A stretch of DNA of 64,000 nt from Phlebopus portentosus (GCA_037892935.1 JAYXKI010000012.1:372001-436000), one strand, 5' to 3'; shown: positions 24,621 through 34,891, counted from the first letter of the stretch. The notes: generated from the sequence alone by a model not told the origin. Numbers and translations are program-made.

Positions 24621-27341
24621 GAACGACTGGTCAGTTTCCTAAAGGACTCTTTTCATTGGACTCGTTAAAATATAATCGTCCTGTTGTACAATACCAAGAT
24701 GCGAATATCAGTGACGGTTTCACCCTTCGAGAACTCCTTACCAACGTGATACCTGATGAACCCGAAGTGGATGACGATGACTTCGACGTCTACACAGATT
24801 TGTTGGTTAGAAAAGTGAATGTGCAAGCGGGCAATTCAAACGAGCTTAGTGTGGAAGAGCGGAATCAAACCGCTATAAAAAATGAGGTTGAGGTGGAAGC
24901 ACCTTACTGCAAGAACATTGTTGCTCAGGCGAACAATACTGAAGCAGTATGGGATGTGGTTGGCAGACGCACGGCTGAGGTATGGCGCGAGGGCATAGTG
25001 GATGCAGATCAATTTGTCCGGAGGGTGGGAGGAAAAGAGTTGGATGCCTTTGTTAGCATTGTACATCCAAAGGTAGCAGGCGATGATGAAGTAGATTTGT
25101 CAAACCCTCTACTAGAAGAGGAAAACTTCATCGACGCTCATGCACTAATCGACTCGAGATGCACGGGCTCATGTATTGACGAGGGTTTTGTCAAACGATA
25201 CGGTTTCCCCACCCAAAGGTACATTCGGCCTAGACCAGTCTTCAATGCTGACAGAACAAGCAATGAGGCGGGATTGATCAAGGAATATGTAGTCGTGCGA
25301 ATGTTCTTTGAGAAACATGAGGAGGAGATTCAACTGGCGGTGACATCCTTAGCATTGAGCAACATCTTCCTCAGACATGACTGGTTAACGAAGCACAATC
25401 CTGAGATCAATTGGAGGTTGGGAACAGTCAAGTTCACACATTGCCCTGACAAATGTGAGTTGTCACTATCGAGCGAGGAAATAGACAAAGAGTTTGTGAG
25501 GAATGTGCGGATGAAGGAGGCAGCAAAGTGGCCACCTTATCTGGAAGAATACGCGGACGTCTTTAGTGAAGAATCATTTGAACACCTACCAAACCATCGA
25601 ACGTGGGACCATGCTATCGATTTAAAGCCAGATTTTAAGCCCAGCGATTACAAGGTTTATCCATTGTCGCCGAAAGAACAAGAGGCGATGAAGGAGTTCA
25701 TCGAAGAGAACCTAGCATCTGGATGTATCCGACAGTCGAAATCCCCGATGGCATCTCCGTTCTTCTTTATCAAGAAGGAAGATAGGAGCTTATGAGCGAT
25801 CCAAGATTATCGAAAGCTTAATGAAGGAACGGTTAAGAACAAATACCCATTGCCATTGATAAATGAGCTCATCGATAAGGTCAAGGATGCGAAATACATC
25901 ATGAAGCTCGATGTTCACTGGGGGTATTACAACATTTGGATTCGCGAGGGCGATGAATGGAAGGCGGCGTTTAGGATGAATTTAGGCTTATTCAAACCAA
26001 CAGTCATGTTTTTTGGATTATGCAATGCACTGGCGACATTCCAAGGTTTCATGAATGATATCTTTCGAGAAATGATCCATAAGGGTATCGTTATCATTTA
26101 CCTCGATGACATCCTCATTTTCTCGAATGATTTGGAGGAACATCGCCAATGCACCAAACGAGTCTTTGAGATCCTGCATCAAAACGGACTTTTCCTGAAG
26201 CCGCAGAAATGTGAGTTCGAGGTTGATACAGTTAAGTATCTCGGACACATCATCGGTAATGGCGAGGTTCGAATGGACCCGAAAAAGACAACAGCAGTTC
26301 AGGAGTGGCCAATCCCGTGAAATGTTCACGAACTGCAACAATTCCTGGGACTAGGGAATTGGTTGCGACGATTCGTAAAGGACTATAGCTCTGTCGTTAA
26401 ACCCCTGATGATGCTGACGGGTAAGGTGAAATGGAAGTGGGGAGAGGAGGAACAATGAGCATTCGAAGAGTTGAAGGGTCGGTTGAGTAGTCCCCCGGTT
26501 CTAGCCATCCCGAACGAGGAGGGTCCTTTCTGGGTCAAAGCAGATGCATCGGACTTTGCGTCTGGAGGAGTGCTCCTTCAGAAACAAGACGACAAGTGGA
26601 AGGTGATAGCCTATCGATTGTCGACCTTCTTGGAGGCCGAACGAAATTACAAGATCTATGACAAAGAGATGCTCGCAATCGTTCAAGCTCTTAAGGAATG
26701 GCGACAATACCTCCAAGGAGCCAAGAGACCTTTTGAAGTATGGACCGATCACGCAAACTTGACGTATTTCTGATCGCCTCAAAAGTTGAATCATCGACAA
26801 GCTCGTTGGCAACTCAATTTAGCCAAATTCGACTTCACGTTAGTACACAAACCAGGGAAGACGTTGGGCAAGGCTGATATATTGTTGTGTCGGGTGGACT
26901 ACAACAAGGGCAAATGGGATAATGAGGACGTCACGTTCATCAGAGATGAATGGCTGGTCAGAGGAGCGGTAGAGACGTCAAGAGACGTGTTGATCGAGAA
27001 GATTTGAAAAGTACAAATGGAGTTGAATAAGGAAGAGAGACCGACGAACTTAGTGTTCGTAGATGGGTTGTGGAAAAAAGAGGTGATGGTTAAGCTCTCA
27101 ATGACGAAGACGAAGAAGTTTCAAAATGTTTTCGTACTGACGAGCGTGAGGGAGGAAGTGATGAGGGAGTGTCACGACTCGACACTGGCAGGCCACCCAG
27201 GAGCAAACAAGACCGTTGCACTAGCGAACAGAAGTTTCTGGTGGCCTAACATGTACGTCGATGTCAGGAATTACGTGCGAGGATGCAATTGTTGTCAGCG
27301 AACAAAGGCCCTCAGAACAACAAGGGCAAAGGTTTTGCACC
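24621..27341 (+). pseudogene. Gypsy-A2 pol, part 1 (PR-RT-RNaseH-IN zinc region)
   Basis: The frame is -1 to gag and opens around the gag stop ([16 protein letters not shown]). The protease-like region has [11 protein letters not shown], with arginine in place of the glycine in DSG. The RT frame runs 24656-25795, stops at TGA 25793-25795 and resumes with [24 protein letters not shown] and the catalytic YLDD follow near 26098-26109. RNase H shows KADASDFASGG and [10 protein letters not shown]. The integrase zinc region shows GHPGANK and CNCCQ near 27300. Further stops are at 26318-26320, 26456-26458, 26771-26773 and 27005-27007. Gypsy-B is inserted at 27341/27342. Confidence 0.9.
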
Positions 27342-27548
27342 TGAAAGGATCCGCTCAAAAACTCGCATCAAGATTGACACGATCGGCAGATCAACAGGAT
27401 CAGCATTCCAAATGCGACTAGTAACAGTCTAGCAGTCACTAGAGCCAAACTACTGTTAACACGACCAAGGTAACGGTCACGGGCATCAACGGCAATATAT
27501 GGGCGCCTGAGAAGCACGCCACAAGTACGTAACCCCGCGGACTACTTA

Positions 27549-27612
27549 GCACCGCCGACCGGTAATTACCACCGCCGATTTACTACCGCCGACCGTCATC
27601 TTAACACCGCCG
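27549..27612 (+). promoter_or_regulatory. Cluster of four ACCGCCGA motifs in the Gypsy-B LTR
   Basis: Four ACCGCCGA words lie within about 64 bp, separated by AT-richer spacers, and recur in the 3' LTR at about 45874-45937, where one copy has a substitution. This could be a host transcription-factor binding cluster; that is inference. Confidence 0.4.
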
Positions 27613-27738
27613 ACCAAACTCCCGATCCGACCCGATCAAAAGAAGTCAAGAAGCGATCAAAACTACTAGAAGCCCGAGAAGTCTAGAACACGACTACTAA
27701 AGCCTAACACCTAAAGTCTAAAGGCTAATCCGAGCCCA

Positions 27739-28296
27739 ATGGAGACATCACTGGCATTCCAGCACTGTCAGACTTGTGCCCGAGTGTACATGGTCCTTTA
27801 TGAGATATACTTCACAGTATGTCATGCTACAAGCGAAACATGCGACTGCCAAATCGAAGTCCAACGTCACACGCAAGAAGTGTTACATGCCAATCCACCA
27901 AATCCTATAATACCCAAGCGACATGAGGAACTCATTGTTACAACTCGAACCCCTCGAGCTGCAGACCCGATAACTTGGAGGATACTAGGATGGTACAAGC
28001 CAGAGCTGCACAACTCATGTCCAGCCTCTACGGTGCAAGCAAACCTTTATTTACCAAGGAACACGAACCTGGACACCAAGCAACTACAACTGGTACTCCA
28101 ACGAAGGATATGGCAATACATTCGCGATGTTAGACTCCCAGGCAAAGCATGGCTAGTCACTCGAACACAACTGCATCCCCCAGCTGAACTTATACAGTTC
28201 ATGGTATGCATTGGACCATACTCTACACCAACCCGACATCTCAATACCGATGTGCGAGTTGTGCTTACACCCTTTGGACCACAAGATGAACAGTGA
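27739..28296 (+). CDS. 185-codon ORF inside the Gypsy-B 5' LTR
   Basis: ATG at 27739, TGA at 28294-28296. The start reads METSLAFQHCQTCARVYMVL, and the N-terminal part is cysteine-rich with CQTC and CHATSETCDC. The middle reads AADPITWRILGWYKPELHN and the end is basic and proline-containing. No signal peptide or known domain is seen. The same frame is kept in the 3' LTR over 181 codons before a CAA to TAA change. Most LTRs are non-coding, so this may be an accessory gene or a long chance ORF. Being upstream of the TATA box, it would need a different promoter or transcription from the upstream copy. Confidence 0.45.
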   Translation: METSLAFQHCQTCARVYMVLYEIYFTVCHATSETCDCQIEVQRHTQEVLHANPPNPIIPKRHEELIVTTRTPRAADPITWRILGWYKPELHNSCPASTVQANLYLPRNTNLDTKQLQLVLQRRIWQYIRDVRLPGKAWLVTRTQLHPPAELIQFMVCIGPYSTPTRHLNTDVRVVLTPFGPQDEQ

Positions 28297-28514
28297 AGAG
28301 TCACATATCGAGCTGCCTACATTGCACCAAGAGCTACAATCCCACCTGGTGATGGAATTGACGTCATAGTGGAGCACTGACAGTGGAGCTTTCCATACTG
28401 GAGCAGCACCTCTATTGTCTCAGTCAGCAACCCCACAGAATTCCGTCATAGTGGAAATACATTGGAGCAAAGTGGCGCTCAGGGGAGCAGAATGACGAAG
28501 GAAGTGATGTAATA

Positions 28515-28613
28515 GTGGAGAGAAGTGGAGCAAGGTGGAGCATGGTGGAGTAAAGTGGAGAGAAGATGAGTAAGAAATAGGACGGAAAATGGATTATCTA
28601 GAAAGCATAAATA
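28515..28613 (+). promoter_or_regulatory. Putative Gypsy-B LTR promoter: phased GTGGAG boxes plus TATA
   Basis: GTGGAG begins at 28515, 28525, 28535, 28545 and 28555, an exact 10 bp period that puts all five on one face of the helix. CATAAATA at 28606-28613 is TATA-like. The 3' LTR has only three of the phased boxes (46829, 46839, 46849) before ATAAATAG at 46901. Confidence 0.55.
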
Positions 28614-28908
28614 GCGTTAGAAGTAGGCCCTCTTTCCCCCATCTTTCGATCCTCTTAACACACAGCGACAGTGTCTTACTACACTATCCATTGTGTGCTT
28701 TGTACTACTACGCCTCTTGGAAATCCCAATCTGCTCTTACTCTACCTTGTCTCTGAAAGCATCCCTTACCAGGACTGCAACTAGGAAGGATAGTAAGGGG
28801 ACCACGTGGTACAGCTAAACATGGGTAGATAGATCACCTCTGCACAACATACCGCTGCTTAGGCAAAAGGATCAAAACCGGTGTAACCCCGGACCTACAC
28901 CTTTAACA

Positions 28909-29300
28909 TTGGATCGAAAGATCACTCGCTAGTTTTAACACCACCTCTCACGGGCAAGGTTCTTGGCTAGTGTTTTATCGAGGCGAGGACCGTCGACCTC
29001 AAGTCCCTATCGACACCGCTAGTTTCGAGATTAGCAAACCTATTCCCTAGGACAAGTGCACATCCTGGAGAACAAACCCGATTCACTCAAATCGAACATC
29101 TATTATCATAATCCCTTTACCGATGAAGTGTACCTAATAGCAAAGGCATCTGGTAGCCCTGCAGTTGGGAGCACACAAACAACAACAGCCAAGGTAGCAA
29201 CAGTACCAGCTACTATTGCTAAATTCGACGAGAAAGGAACGGCTTGGTCTACCATACCTTATAACGATTCACCCGAAGCTATAGGCGAGAAACGTGGTTA
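28909..29300 (+). other. Gypsy-B leader with short ORF
   Basis: After the LTR comes TTGGATCGAAAG, possibly the primer-binding region. A frame open from about 29032 to TAA at 29299-29301 (HILENKPDSLKSNIYYHN) overlaps the next ATG as TAATG but has no ATG of its own. It may be a leader peptide or a decayed N-terminus. Confidence 0.4.
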
Positions 29301-30305
29301 ATGAACCATCCAGAGAACTCAAGTGGAAGAAGTAACAACCAAAGGACGAGTAACCGAACAAATAACCGAACAAGATCAGGATCGCACCGAGATAGCGAAC
29401 TGAATCATATTCAAGGAAGGATATTGAGATTGGAACTGGATAGAGACATTCTTTGGGGAACTGCCACCCGCACAGACAATGAATATCCACCCATAATACT
29501 ATCTCTACGAGAGAGAATAGTACGACTCGAAGGACTACAAACCAGTCAAGCAAGAGCTCAAGCAAATAACAACCTGCCGAGCGGAGCATACGCAACTACA
29601 GTTGGACAGCGACTCGAAGCACTCGAGATTAACACCAACGGACTAGGAGCACAAGTAGCAACACTACATCGAAACGACGATTCACTAGATCGATCAGTCA
29701 TACTCCTAAGCCAACAAGTTACCACGGAGATATCAGTAGTTCAAGACGAGATAGGACGTTTACGCGATACACTTAACGCCCACAAGCAACGAATCCAAGC
29801 AGTTGAAACAGCAACTACAGAACTTACAAGGATCGCTCAATCGACACCAAACGTTGCAGAAGACATTAGCAACTTACGAGAAGCACTCCTGACACTAGGA
29901 CGAACAGTTGAATCAAGTCAACAAGCCTACTTGACATTGATTGCATCAGTGCAGACAACAGAAAGTACTGCAAGGAATATACTCGAGCACGCAGAGTATC
30001 TCAGACAGGAAGCTCAACGAATTCGAGAGCTACATCATCAAACAGAGCATACTTCCGACGGAACAGTATCATCCGACGAGGAGTTATCACAAGCACTAAA
30101 CCCATACTTGTTGCAAGGGTTTACCAGTCAAAGTGCTACACTCCAAGTACCAACCAGTGGTTCAATAGCAACCCAAGCACCAGAACATCCAGCCACATAT
30201 TCGCCACCAGCAGTGCCTATAATCACATACGATCATGTCGACCACCGACCAGAAAGTTCAGATCCTGGAGACGCAACTACAAACTCTTCAGATACAACTC
30301 TCTAA
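29301..30305 (+). CDS. Gypsy-B ORF with long coiled coil, upstream of gag
   Basis: 334 codons, ATG at 29301, overlapping the gag ATG by 71 nt in a different frame. The N-terminus is rich in N, R, T and S. The middle (about residues 55-255) has heptad-like spacing, for example RLEALEINTNGLGAQVATL and VVQDEIGRLRDTLNAHKQR, consistent with a long coiled coil. The tail is rich in P, T and S. No zinc finger or enzyme motif is seen. It could be a separate structural protein or the N-terminal part of a Gag joined by frameshifting. Known chromoviruses usually begin directly with Gag. Confidence 0.6.
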   Translation: MNHPENSSGRSNNQRTSNRTNNRTRSGSHRDSELNHIQGRILRLELDRDILWGTATRTDNEYPPIILSLRERIVRLEGLQTSQARAQANNNLPSGAYATTVGQRLEALEINTNGLGAQVATLHRNDDSLDRSVILLSQQVTTEISVVQDEIGRLRDTLNAHKQRIQAVETATTELTRIAQSTPNVAEDISNLREALLTLGRTVESSQQAYLTLIASVQTTESTARNILEHAEYLRQEAQRIRELHHQTEHTSDGTVSSDEELSQALNPYLLQGFTSQSATLQVPTSGSIATQAPEHPATYSPPAVPIITYDHVDHRPESSDPGDATTNSSDTTL

Positions 30306-31329
30306 ACACAGCATCAAATTGCCGAAGTATTATGGCAAGCGAAGCGAAGATATTGATCTGTGGGTCAGCCGATGTATTTCGAAGTTGGCACAGCATGGAG
30401 TCAAGAGCGAGGACGAGATTGCAAAGAGTCTATTTGCAGCACTCGAAGGCGACAGTTACGATTGGTTTGCAGAGAAGCAGACCTTGACATCATTTGATGA
30501 TAAAGGAAAGCTGAAACCAGTACCAGCAATTATCGATCCAAATGGAGGAGGAATGTTCACATCGCTGAAGCAGATGTTAGATTGGATGAGAGTCCGAGCA
30601 GGACATCCAATAGTTGGAGAACAAGAAGCGCTATTCCATCTTCTATGCATCCAGCAAAAAGGATCAAGCATCAGGGCATACAACGATGAATTTCGACGAC
30701 TCAGAGCTAGAGCACCACCCTCAATCGATGCTACTATGCTCAAGTACATCTATGTCAAAGGACTAGATAATTGGGTCAAACGACGAGTCGAAGCTGTACA
30801 ACCCGACGCTTTCGAAAAGTACAAACTGGAAGAATGGATGACATGGACAAGCAACTTAGCAGATGTGGATGCAAGGCAGAAGCTGATAGGAAGTCAGACA
30901 TACACCCCGAGATTTAAGACAAATGGGCAGTCATCATTTCGACCACCAATACAACAAACAAAACGTGATCCAGACGCCATGGATGTAGATGCACTCCGAG
31001 GCTTGCCGAAGAAGGGAGCAAAATGCTACAACTGTGGAAAGATTGGACATTACTCGAAGAATTGCAAGGCACCAAGGAAGCAAAAGGGTTCTTCCTTAGG
31101 ACAGCCGAAGAAGAGAACAAATGGTCAGAAACGAAAGCCGATGACAGCACGAGCTGTGAATTTCAAGAAAACATGTCCCGACCCTCATTGCCGAAGGCCA
31201 GTCCACTATGATCACATAGCATGGGCTAGAGGAGACGAATCAGCAGGATACACCTGCAAGCATGACGAAGAATACAGAAACAACTTCCAGAATTCCCTAG
31301 CAAGTAAAGAGCAACAGGGAAAAGACTAG
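30235..31329 (+). CDS. Gypsy-B Gag
   Basis: 364 codons from ATG 30235 to TAG 31327-31329. The Gag-like capsid region starts LPKYYGKRSEDIDLWVSRC and continues with SSIRAYNDEFRRLRARAP. A CCHC zinc knuckle (CYNCGKIGHYSKNC) lies near 31024-31065. A second Cys/His cluster (CPDPHCRRPVHYDH, then CKHDEEY) follows near the C-terminus. Gag assembles the particle and packages RNA. The protease frame that follows is -1 relative to Gag. Confidence 0.85.
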   Translation: MSTTDQKVQILETQLQTLQIQLSKHSIKLPKYYGKRSEDIDLWVSRCISKLAQHGVKSEDEIAKSLFAALEGDSYDWFAEKQTLTSFDDKGKLKPVPAIIDPNGGGMFTSLKQMLDWMRVRAGHPIVGEQEALFHLLCIQQKGSSIRAYNDEFRRLRARAPPSIDATMLKYIYVKGLDNWVKRRVEAVQPDAFEKYKLEEWMTWTSNLADVDARQKLIGSQTYTPRFKTNGQSSFRPPIQQTKRDPDAMDVDALRGLPKKGAKCYNCGKIGHYSKNCKAPRKQKGSSLGQPKKRTNGQKRKPMTARAVNFKKTCPDPHCRRPVHYDHIAWARGDESAGYTCKHDEEYRNNFQNSLASKEQQGKD

Positions 31330-31433
31330 AACCTCCATCGAACGAGACTGCGCGATGCGAGAGTACGAAGGGTAGCAAGAATGGTTTCAACAACCAGTGT
31401 TTTATACCTCCTGGGTTCAACCCCAGTGAAGCG

Positions 31434-32453
31434 ATGTATAATAAGCGATTGCCAATACATGCATTGCATCCTCGATTACCCATTCGAGTGAAGGTTGGAA
31501 CAAAGACCCTAGCAGTCCAAGCGTTAATCGATTCCGGAGCAACATGTAGTACGATTCACCCCAACTTGGTACGACACCATAACCTATTCAAGAAGAGACT
31601 TGATCACCCTCGACCCCTGAATAATGCCGATGGAAGCCCAAACCAAGGAGGAGCAATCACACACGAGGTCTACTCATTAATCTTTGATGGACCTAAGCCG
31701 CAGCCACAAACACTGGCAGTAGCAACTACAGGACAGGATCAAGTGATCCTAGGCATTGACTATTTAGCCAAAGTCAATCCAGAAATTGATTGGAAGAATC
31801 AAATATGGAATCGGAATGGTAATGCCATACCATTCGAGCTCAACATCATACGAGCTATCAAGAAGCGAAAGTGCAGAAAGCGCAAGCGAAAGCAGCAAAG
31901 GAAAGACAAATCCGACAAGATAAGACCTAGGCATAACATGAAGCAACAGGCTCAGAACAGAGACAACTATCGACACTCTGGAGCACCAGGAATACTATTC
32001 GCACCATGGAGGGAAAGTAACAATGGAAACCCTCAAGAGACGAAGCCGCAAGCAAAACTGGAAAGCCGACCAGTAACACCGAAACCAGAACAGCCAAAGA
32101 AGGCAGATGAAGCAAAGAGTCCGAGCATGGAAAATATACCAGACTCTACATCGAGACAATCATCAGAAGGAATGATTACAGTGCAACGACGAACAAGGCA
32201 CATACCAAGAAGGATGATCCCAGCACGGCAATTATACCAGACATCTGAAGACGAAGTTACCAAAGTAACAGGCAAGCATAACCGAGATGAACAGGAGGAA
32301 ATAAACGACTCTCCTAAGCGATGGAAGAAACAGCCACTACGAAGAAGGCGACCACTACCACTGGTACAGAAGAAACCAGATGGCGAAGAAATCCAGCCAG
32401 TACCAAAGGAAAACCCTGGGATGACAACTAGTACACATCCACCAGAGGAATGA
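31434..32453 (+). CDS. Gypsy-B retropepsin-type protease region
   Basis: 339 codons. Motif ALIDSGATCSTIHPNLV (about residues 31-47) carries the catalytic DSGAT of retropepsins, and VILGIDYLAKVNPEIDW matches the second conserved block. A long basic and polar linker follows (KRKCRKRKRKQQRKDKS). It ends at TGA 32451-32453, 15 nt before the RT frame begins in another phase. It cleaves Gag-Pol during particle maturation (family knowledge). How it is expressed is unclear: ribosomal frameshift or re-initiation. Confidence 0.85.
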   Translation: MYNKRLPIHALHPRLPIRVKVGTKTLAVQALIDSGATCSTIHPNLVRHHNLFKKRLDHPRPLNNADGSPNQGGAITHEVYSLIFDGPKPQPQTLAVATTGQDQVILGIDYLAKVNPEIDWKNQIWNRNGNAIPFELNIIRAIKKRKCRKRKRKQQRKDKSDKIRPRHNMKQQAQNRDNYRHSGAPGILFAPWRESNNGNPQETKPQAKLESRPVTPKPEQPKKADEAKSPSMENIPDSTSRQSSEGMITVQRRTRHIPRRMIPARQLYQTSEDEVTKVTGKHNRDEQEEINDSPKRWKKQPLRRRRPLPLVQKKPDGEEIQPVPKENPGMTTSTHPPEE

Positions 32454-32468
32454 TATCATGACAGACGA

Positions 32469-33437
32469 ATGGCAGGAACGAAACAAAATTGGACACCACG
32501 ACCAATACCACTCAAAGAAGCAACTCCCACACCAAAGCGTACAAGATGGGCAGATGAGAATAGTGATATCAATATGCAAGATGAACAGGAGACAACAGAA
32601 GACACTCCTATGCATGACATAGAGCCACTAGACATTGAAAGGCTCAGAATGACCAATCAACCAATTACCCGCACCAGAAAGGAAGAGCTCGCTGAAAAGC
32701 TAGAGCTAGACCTTAAACGAAATTGGTCACCAAGAAACCAAGTCTCACAACCACTGAACAAAGCGAGTTCAGTATCACAGCAGTATTCGCAGCAGAAGGC
32801 AGCTGCAGAAGGATTACTCAGCACAGAGAAACGAGATTGGCGAAAACTCCTACCAAAGCAAATTGCAGACTATGCAGATGTATTTGATCCAGACAGATCA
32901 AGGAGGTTACCCAAGCATACAAAATGGGATATGGCGATAAACCTCAAGGAAGGAGTACCATTACCAAAACCAAGGCCAATTATCAAGCTCACACGAGAAG
33001 AGCAAGCAGCACTCAATGCCTATGTCCAGGAATTATTGGACAAAGGATGGATCGAGAAGGTTCACCCACATGAACCATGTCCGGTAGCAGCACCAGTCTT
33101 CTTTGTTGGAAAGAAAGACGGAGGAGCACGAGCAGTAACTGATTACCGAGACATTAACGACGCGACAGTATCAGATCCATACCCAATACCGATTATGAGC
33201 GTTCTACCAGAAAAACTGGAGAAAGGAAAATTCTTCTTCACCCTCGACATGCGATCAGGATACAACAACCTGAGAATCCGAGAAGGAGATGAATGGAAGG
33301 CAGCATTCCGAGTTGGCAATGCAGTCTACAAGCCGAAGATCATGATGTTTGGAATGAAGAACTCACCTGCAGTATTCCAACGATTCATGAATGACAACTT
33401 CGAATATTGGCTCAGAACAGAGGAGGCACTAAACTAC
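32469..33437 (+). CDS. Gypsy-B pol, part 1: reverse transcriptase N-terminal half
   Basis: ATG at 32469; 323 complete codons up to the Tyr codon at 33435-33437. Linker, then RT motifs: LPKHTKWDMAINLKEGVPLP, VFFVGKKDGGARAVTDYRDI, FFFTLDMRSGYNNLRIREGD (first catalytic Asp) and MMFGMKNSPAVFQRFMND. The sequence breaks off just before the YVDD catalytic box because the TIR element begins at 33438. Removing 33438-41212 joins the Tyr codon to GTA GAT GAC in phase. Confidence 0.9.
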
Positions 33438-33507
33438 CTACATCAGGAAAACAGTCCAAATTATCCACTGCTACCCATAGCTACCCATAGCTACTCATAG
33501 CTACTCA

Positions 33508-33541
33508 CTACTATAGGCTGCTATATAGCAGCCTATAGTAG
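33508..33541. repeat. 34 bp perfect palindrome near the left end of the TIR element
   Basis: The left arm is CTACTATAGGCTGCTAT and the right arm is its exact complement with no spacer, forming a potential cruciform 70 bp inside the element end. Confidence 0.9.
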
Positions 33542-34497
33542 GTTAGTAGTCCATAGTGATTTATCGTGACCCCCCTACTATATAGAGGGCTGTAACAGTG
33601 TATAGATGCTATAGTTAATATTTATTCATAGTACTAGAAAGAGATGAATAGTGCATAATATATAGCAACCTGTAGCAATTGATACAGATTTATAGTACTA
33701 CTAGCGCATAGTGCATAGTGCCTTATAGTAATTAGTATGAGTTTATAGCTGATACTAGATGCTTATAGTTGATAGTTCTTATAGGTGATATATTGCCATA
33801 GCATATTAAAGATATAGATAGTCATATATTACCATAGATAGCACTTATTAGAGACCACAAGCATATCGGAGAACATATTTAATTTTTATTAAATTTAAAT
33901 ATATTGATAGTATACTACTTACAGACCCATACAAGCATGTAACTAATTACATGTACAGCTTACTACAGAATCTATGTGAGCTAGGCGTACACTCATATAC
34001 ATCTATACTAATATAGACCAATGCTACTTGTCGGAGATAATAAATAGTCAAAAGTGTTAACACTAGACACTGTTGACAGGACAAAGGAACTTCCACTGGC
34101 TTCAAGGCCCAAACTGGTTAACACAAGGTCAGAGTGCACTAGCGCCGCCCCAGCTAAGTGGCACAGGTTCAGCAGCGCATAGCACACCTCCAGCTGGCTG
34201 GCAAACAGCCACAGTATAATAGGTGCCGCCCTGGCTAAGTGCACAGGTTCAGCAGCACTCAACATACTGCCTCTACACCTGGGCTGCCCGCTGCGACAGG
34301 GACAGAGGTATCCAAGAACCACAGACCTCCCAACAGCCAGAACAACAATTAAAAGAAAAGGTAATGAAGTGGCCTGAAGCCATTGCAATCTGCAAGGTGA
34401 GAGACGGTTCAGAATGTGGATGCGTACGCATCCACAATTCGGTGGCTCAACATAAGGAGCCAATTACCTTACAGGTCCATTCAGCACCAGCCTGGAG
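33542..34497. other. AT-rich subterminal region of the TIR element
   Basis: No gene. CTATAG/ATAGTA-rich to about 34020. Two imperfect 37 bp direct repeats follow at about 34141 and 34221 (both contain CACAGGTTCAGCAGC). A perfect 22 bp palindrome with core GATGCGTACGCATC is at 34415-34436. Confidence 0.6.
34415..34436. repeat. 22 bp palindrome, core GATGCGTACGCATC (left of Argonaute piece)
   Basis: Perfectly self-complementary over 22 bp. The 14 bp core recurs at 37974-37987, right of the Argonaute/SAC3 block. Confidence 0.9.
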
Positions 34498-34581
34498 ACG
34501 TGCATGAGTGCATTCCATGTCCCACACAGCATGGCCAATGCACTGCGCGAGTTCATGCAGTAATCTTGCAGTGCCGTACCT
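34498..34581 (+). pseudogene. Duplicated Argonaute fragment (about 84 bp), CpG-depleted
   Basis: Corresponds to 35124-35206 of the main Argonaute piece (CMSAFHVPRSMADALREF there) but carries about a dozen changes, most of them CG to TG or CA, and a stop codon (CAG CAA to CAG TAA). It joins the start of the main piece directly. Confidence 0.8.
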
Positions 34582-34834
34582 AGGAGGCCGTCGACTTGCG
34601 CAGGCACATTGTTGCCGAATTTGCTCAGTCTCAGGAACTATCGCAGAACGTGCAGGGCATCGCGCATGATGGCGTCGGTCGCCTCGTCGCAAAGCTGCCG
34701 CTGCCGAAAAACTTTCAGGTCACGGTGACGGCACCGGCCCCGTCGTCCGAGGAACTGGGCGCACGCACGCACGATATCCCGTACTTTGTCACACTTGTCG
34801 GACCTAATCCTCTTAAATCAGCGGACCTCGCTGG

Positions 34835-34891
34835 GTAAGGCTTGCCCTTCGACCGTAATCTAATAGTGATACTGACTTCTTTCTTCAACAG
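34835..34891 (+). other. Retained intron in the Argonaute piece (57 nt)
   Basis: The GT-AG intron begins GTAAGGCTTGCC and ends TTCTTCAACAG. It joins the N-terminal region to YLRGENPDYDPAPIVSAFN. Confidence 0.7.

Larger units (their letters stand above)
27342..28908 (+). repeat. Gypsy-B 5' LTR (1567 bp)
   Basis: Begins TGAAAGGATCCGCTC and ends ACCTTTAACA. It holds an ACCGCCGA cluster (27549-27612), a 185-codon ORF (27739-28296), five GTGGAG boxes spaced exactly 10 bp apart (28515-28560) and a TATA-like CATAAATA (28606-28613). The boxes and TATA box probably form the promoter. Confidence 0.95.

Noticed and set aside
27549..27612. Short regularly spaced repeats as a CRISPR-like array
   Set aside because: There are only four 8 bp words with unequal spacers, in a eukaryotic LTR; a binding-site cluster is simpler.
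33438..33500. Continuation of the Gypsy-B RT frame past 33437
   Set aside because: The codons after Tyr lie inside the inverted-repeat end of the TIR element; the true continuation is at 41213.
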